Shown here: piece by piece, positions 63,701-64,000 of the stretch | Layout of the letters: each line of letters opens with the position of its first letter | How positions within the stretch are numbered: the first letter of the stretch is position 1 | DNA from: JALYOC01 sp036675345 | Lineage (GTDB): Bacteria; Myxococcota; Myxococcia; Myxococcales; Myxococcaceae | Reading direction: 5' to 3' | Assembly (NCBI GenBank): GCA_036675345.1 | Contig: JAKFFE010000018.1 | Span: 1-64,000 of the forward strand | DNA: 64,000 nt | The notes under the pieces: generated by a model | Told to the model about the DNA's origin: nothing | The model's input: only the letters and a program-made list of their open reading frames with translations | Databases searched by the model: none | Made by a program: the position numbers and the translations under genes

Positions 63701-64000
63701 CCCCGTCGCTTTCGCCCCAGGTCGATTCGAACCTGGCACTGGCCTGGGTCCAGGCGTTCCAGGAGAGTCAGCGCCAGACTGCCGAAGCCCACGCCGCGTT
63801 CCAGCGCGCGATGACCGAGAGCCACACCGCGTTCCTGCGCTCCGCGGATCAGTCGCTGCACGGACTGGCTGCATTGCTCGGACGAGGCGCCGGGGTCCCC
63901 AGTGCACTGACTGGGTCCCAGCCAATGGCTCAGCCGTTCGCGGCTCAGCCGATGGCGCAGCCGTTCGCAGCCCAGCCGATGCCGCAGACCCACGCGGCCC
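60736..64000 (+). CDS. pfaA: PUFA synthase large subunit, KS-AT N-terminal part (Pfa2/PfaA), runs off the window
   Basis: First 1088 codons, open at the right edge. Ketosynthase (1-455): nucleophile C208 in DAACASS, EAHGTGTHAGD and GHTKAAAG histidines. Malonyl-type acyltransferase (about 570-890): FPGQGSQYLRMG, nucleophile S672 in GHSFGE, AFHSP. Then a helical segment (WVQAFQESQRQTAEAHAAFQ) and AQPMAQPFA repeats, as before the ACP array of PfaA. ACP, KR and DH are expected beyond 64000. With pfaD it would make polyunsaturated fatty acids. AT signature and length support PUFA rather than modular polyketide synthase. Confidence 0.93.
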   Translation, partial: MSNFSNSPIAVVGVSALFPGSVDKDGFWRDILAGRDLLTDVPATHWLVEDYYDADPKARDKTYARRGGFLPEVDFDPMAWGIPPSIVPATDTAQLLSLIVAQQVLEDACGSQFKQLPRDRISVILGVTSAQELLGSMVSRLQRPVWVKALREMGMPEVQVVEAAERIASHYVEWQESTFPGVLGNVVAGRIANRLDLGGTNCVTDAACASSFSALAMAVSELRLGQSDLVITGGADTMNDIFMYVCFSKTPALSPTGDCRPFSDQADGTMLGEGIGMVALKRLADAERDGDRIYAVVKGVGSSSDGRSKSVYAPVPEGQAKALRRAYEQAGYSPDTVELVEAHGTGTHAGDAAEFEGLRQVFDATGREDRGWCALGSVKSQVGHTKAAAGAAGLFKVVMALHHKVLPPTLKVERPSPSLAIERSPFYLNATARPWLRSERHPRRASVSAFGFGGSNFHLTLEEYEGKAPRPARVRPPGGELVLLSGPSAESVAEQCRVLARDGDLEGMLAFLARSTQEAFDASAPARLAIFVESPQVLGRKLTLAAEQLAQGKEFSLPGGIDFALGAPAGPVAFLFPGQGSQYLRMGADLAMGLEPAQRAWERAVAVPLGAPQRLSEVVFPKAAFDDAAREAQQETLTATEWAQPAIGAMSLALLEVLEEVGVKPAAMAGHSFGEATALCAAGALSKDDFLRVARKRGELMKEAARVPGAMTSVSGRREELEPLLAEWRSEVVVANHNSPNQLVLAGTVEAIAEVEERLGARGVDCSRLKVATAFHSPLVSPASIPFREFLSGIELSSTGIDVLGTASAAPYPSSPDAIRDTLAQQLAAPVRFVDQIEALYARGIRVFVEVGPGRVLTGLVGHILKKRPHRAIALDRRGGAGFETLSQGLGLLSVSGVPVDYRRLWANYAPAQDPRTRKKPAMTLKINGSSYGKPYPPAEGAAALPKPNLLPPAPTVSAAPRPTTPEIAPMSASTPLPPPPATPAVEPSPSLSPQVDSNLALAWVQAFQESQRQTAEAHAAFQRAMTESHTAFLRSADQSLHGLAALLGRGAGVPSALTGSQPMAQPFAAQPMAQPFAAQPMPQTHAA

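Overview
The window is GC-rich DNA from a myxobacterium (Myxococcota). The clearest markers are mglB-mglA, which encode the polarity GTPase module of gliding cells, and a 1370-residue secreted protein ending in a MYXO-CTERM sorting tail. A membrane Ser/Thr kinase with a periplasmic AgmX-like tail and the start of a PUFA-synthase (pfa) operon agree. I cannot place it to genus.

Layout. 0.15-7.2 kb: a leftward envelope/signalling operon (PEGA-like protein, FecR-like lipoprotein, Ser/Thr kinase) diverges from mglB, mglA and a cyclic-nucleotide-binding protein. A perfect 26-bp inverted repeat fills the gap to the next gene. 7.3-12.1 kb: a leftward five-gene operon (LD-carboxypeptidase, beta-lactamase-fold hydrolase, Mpl, TlpA-like lipoprotein, inositol monophosphatase) fits muropeptide recycling. 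12.2-14.4 kb: a membrane protein, RsmB, and tRNA-Asn(GTT) with its own promoter and terminator.

14.4-33.2 kb is accessory DNA beginning at the tRNA. Its core is one leftward, nearly gapless operon of eight genes: excisionase-type HTH, RadC-like JAMM protein, SNF2-type helicase, DUF1156 methylase, DUF499 ATPase, McrB, McrC, and an endonuclease III-like Fe-S protein that keeps the Nth-type lysine and aspartate. This looks like a composite antiphage system: a DISARM-like methylase/helicase/ATPase set fused in one transcript to McrBC and a base-excision enzyme. To its right are a cassette with an OST-HTH (LOTUS)-like protein, an unknown partner and a tiny HTH gene, then a DUF4258/MqsA-like toxin-antitoxin pair. 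I found no integrase and no convincing second attachment site.

33.4-50.1 kb holds mostly single genes: unknown proteins, NTF2-like, VOC, DUF1428, a P450, a Suv3-like helicase, an atypical SDR, DUF2200, a secreted propeller-like protein, the MYXO-CTERM protein and an MFS exporter. 50.1-54.3 kb carries an AbrB/Doc toxin-antitoxin pair and an ArsR-SRPBCC-membrane peptide-UvrA-like operon with a clear ArsR dyad. 54.3-56.9 kb is a family-A DNA polymerase paralogue that has lost many active-site residues. 57.0-64.0 kb is a rightward operon of two ArsA/GET3-like ATPases followed by pfaD (pfa1) and a KS-AT PUFA synthase (pfa2/pfaA) that runs off the window end.
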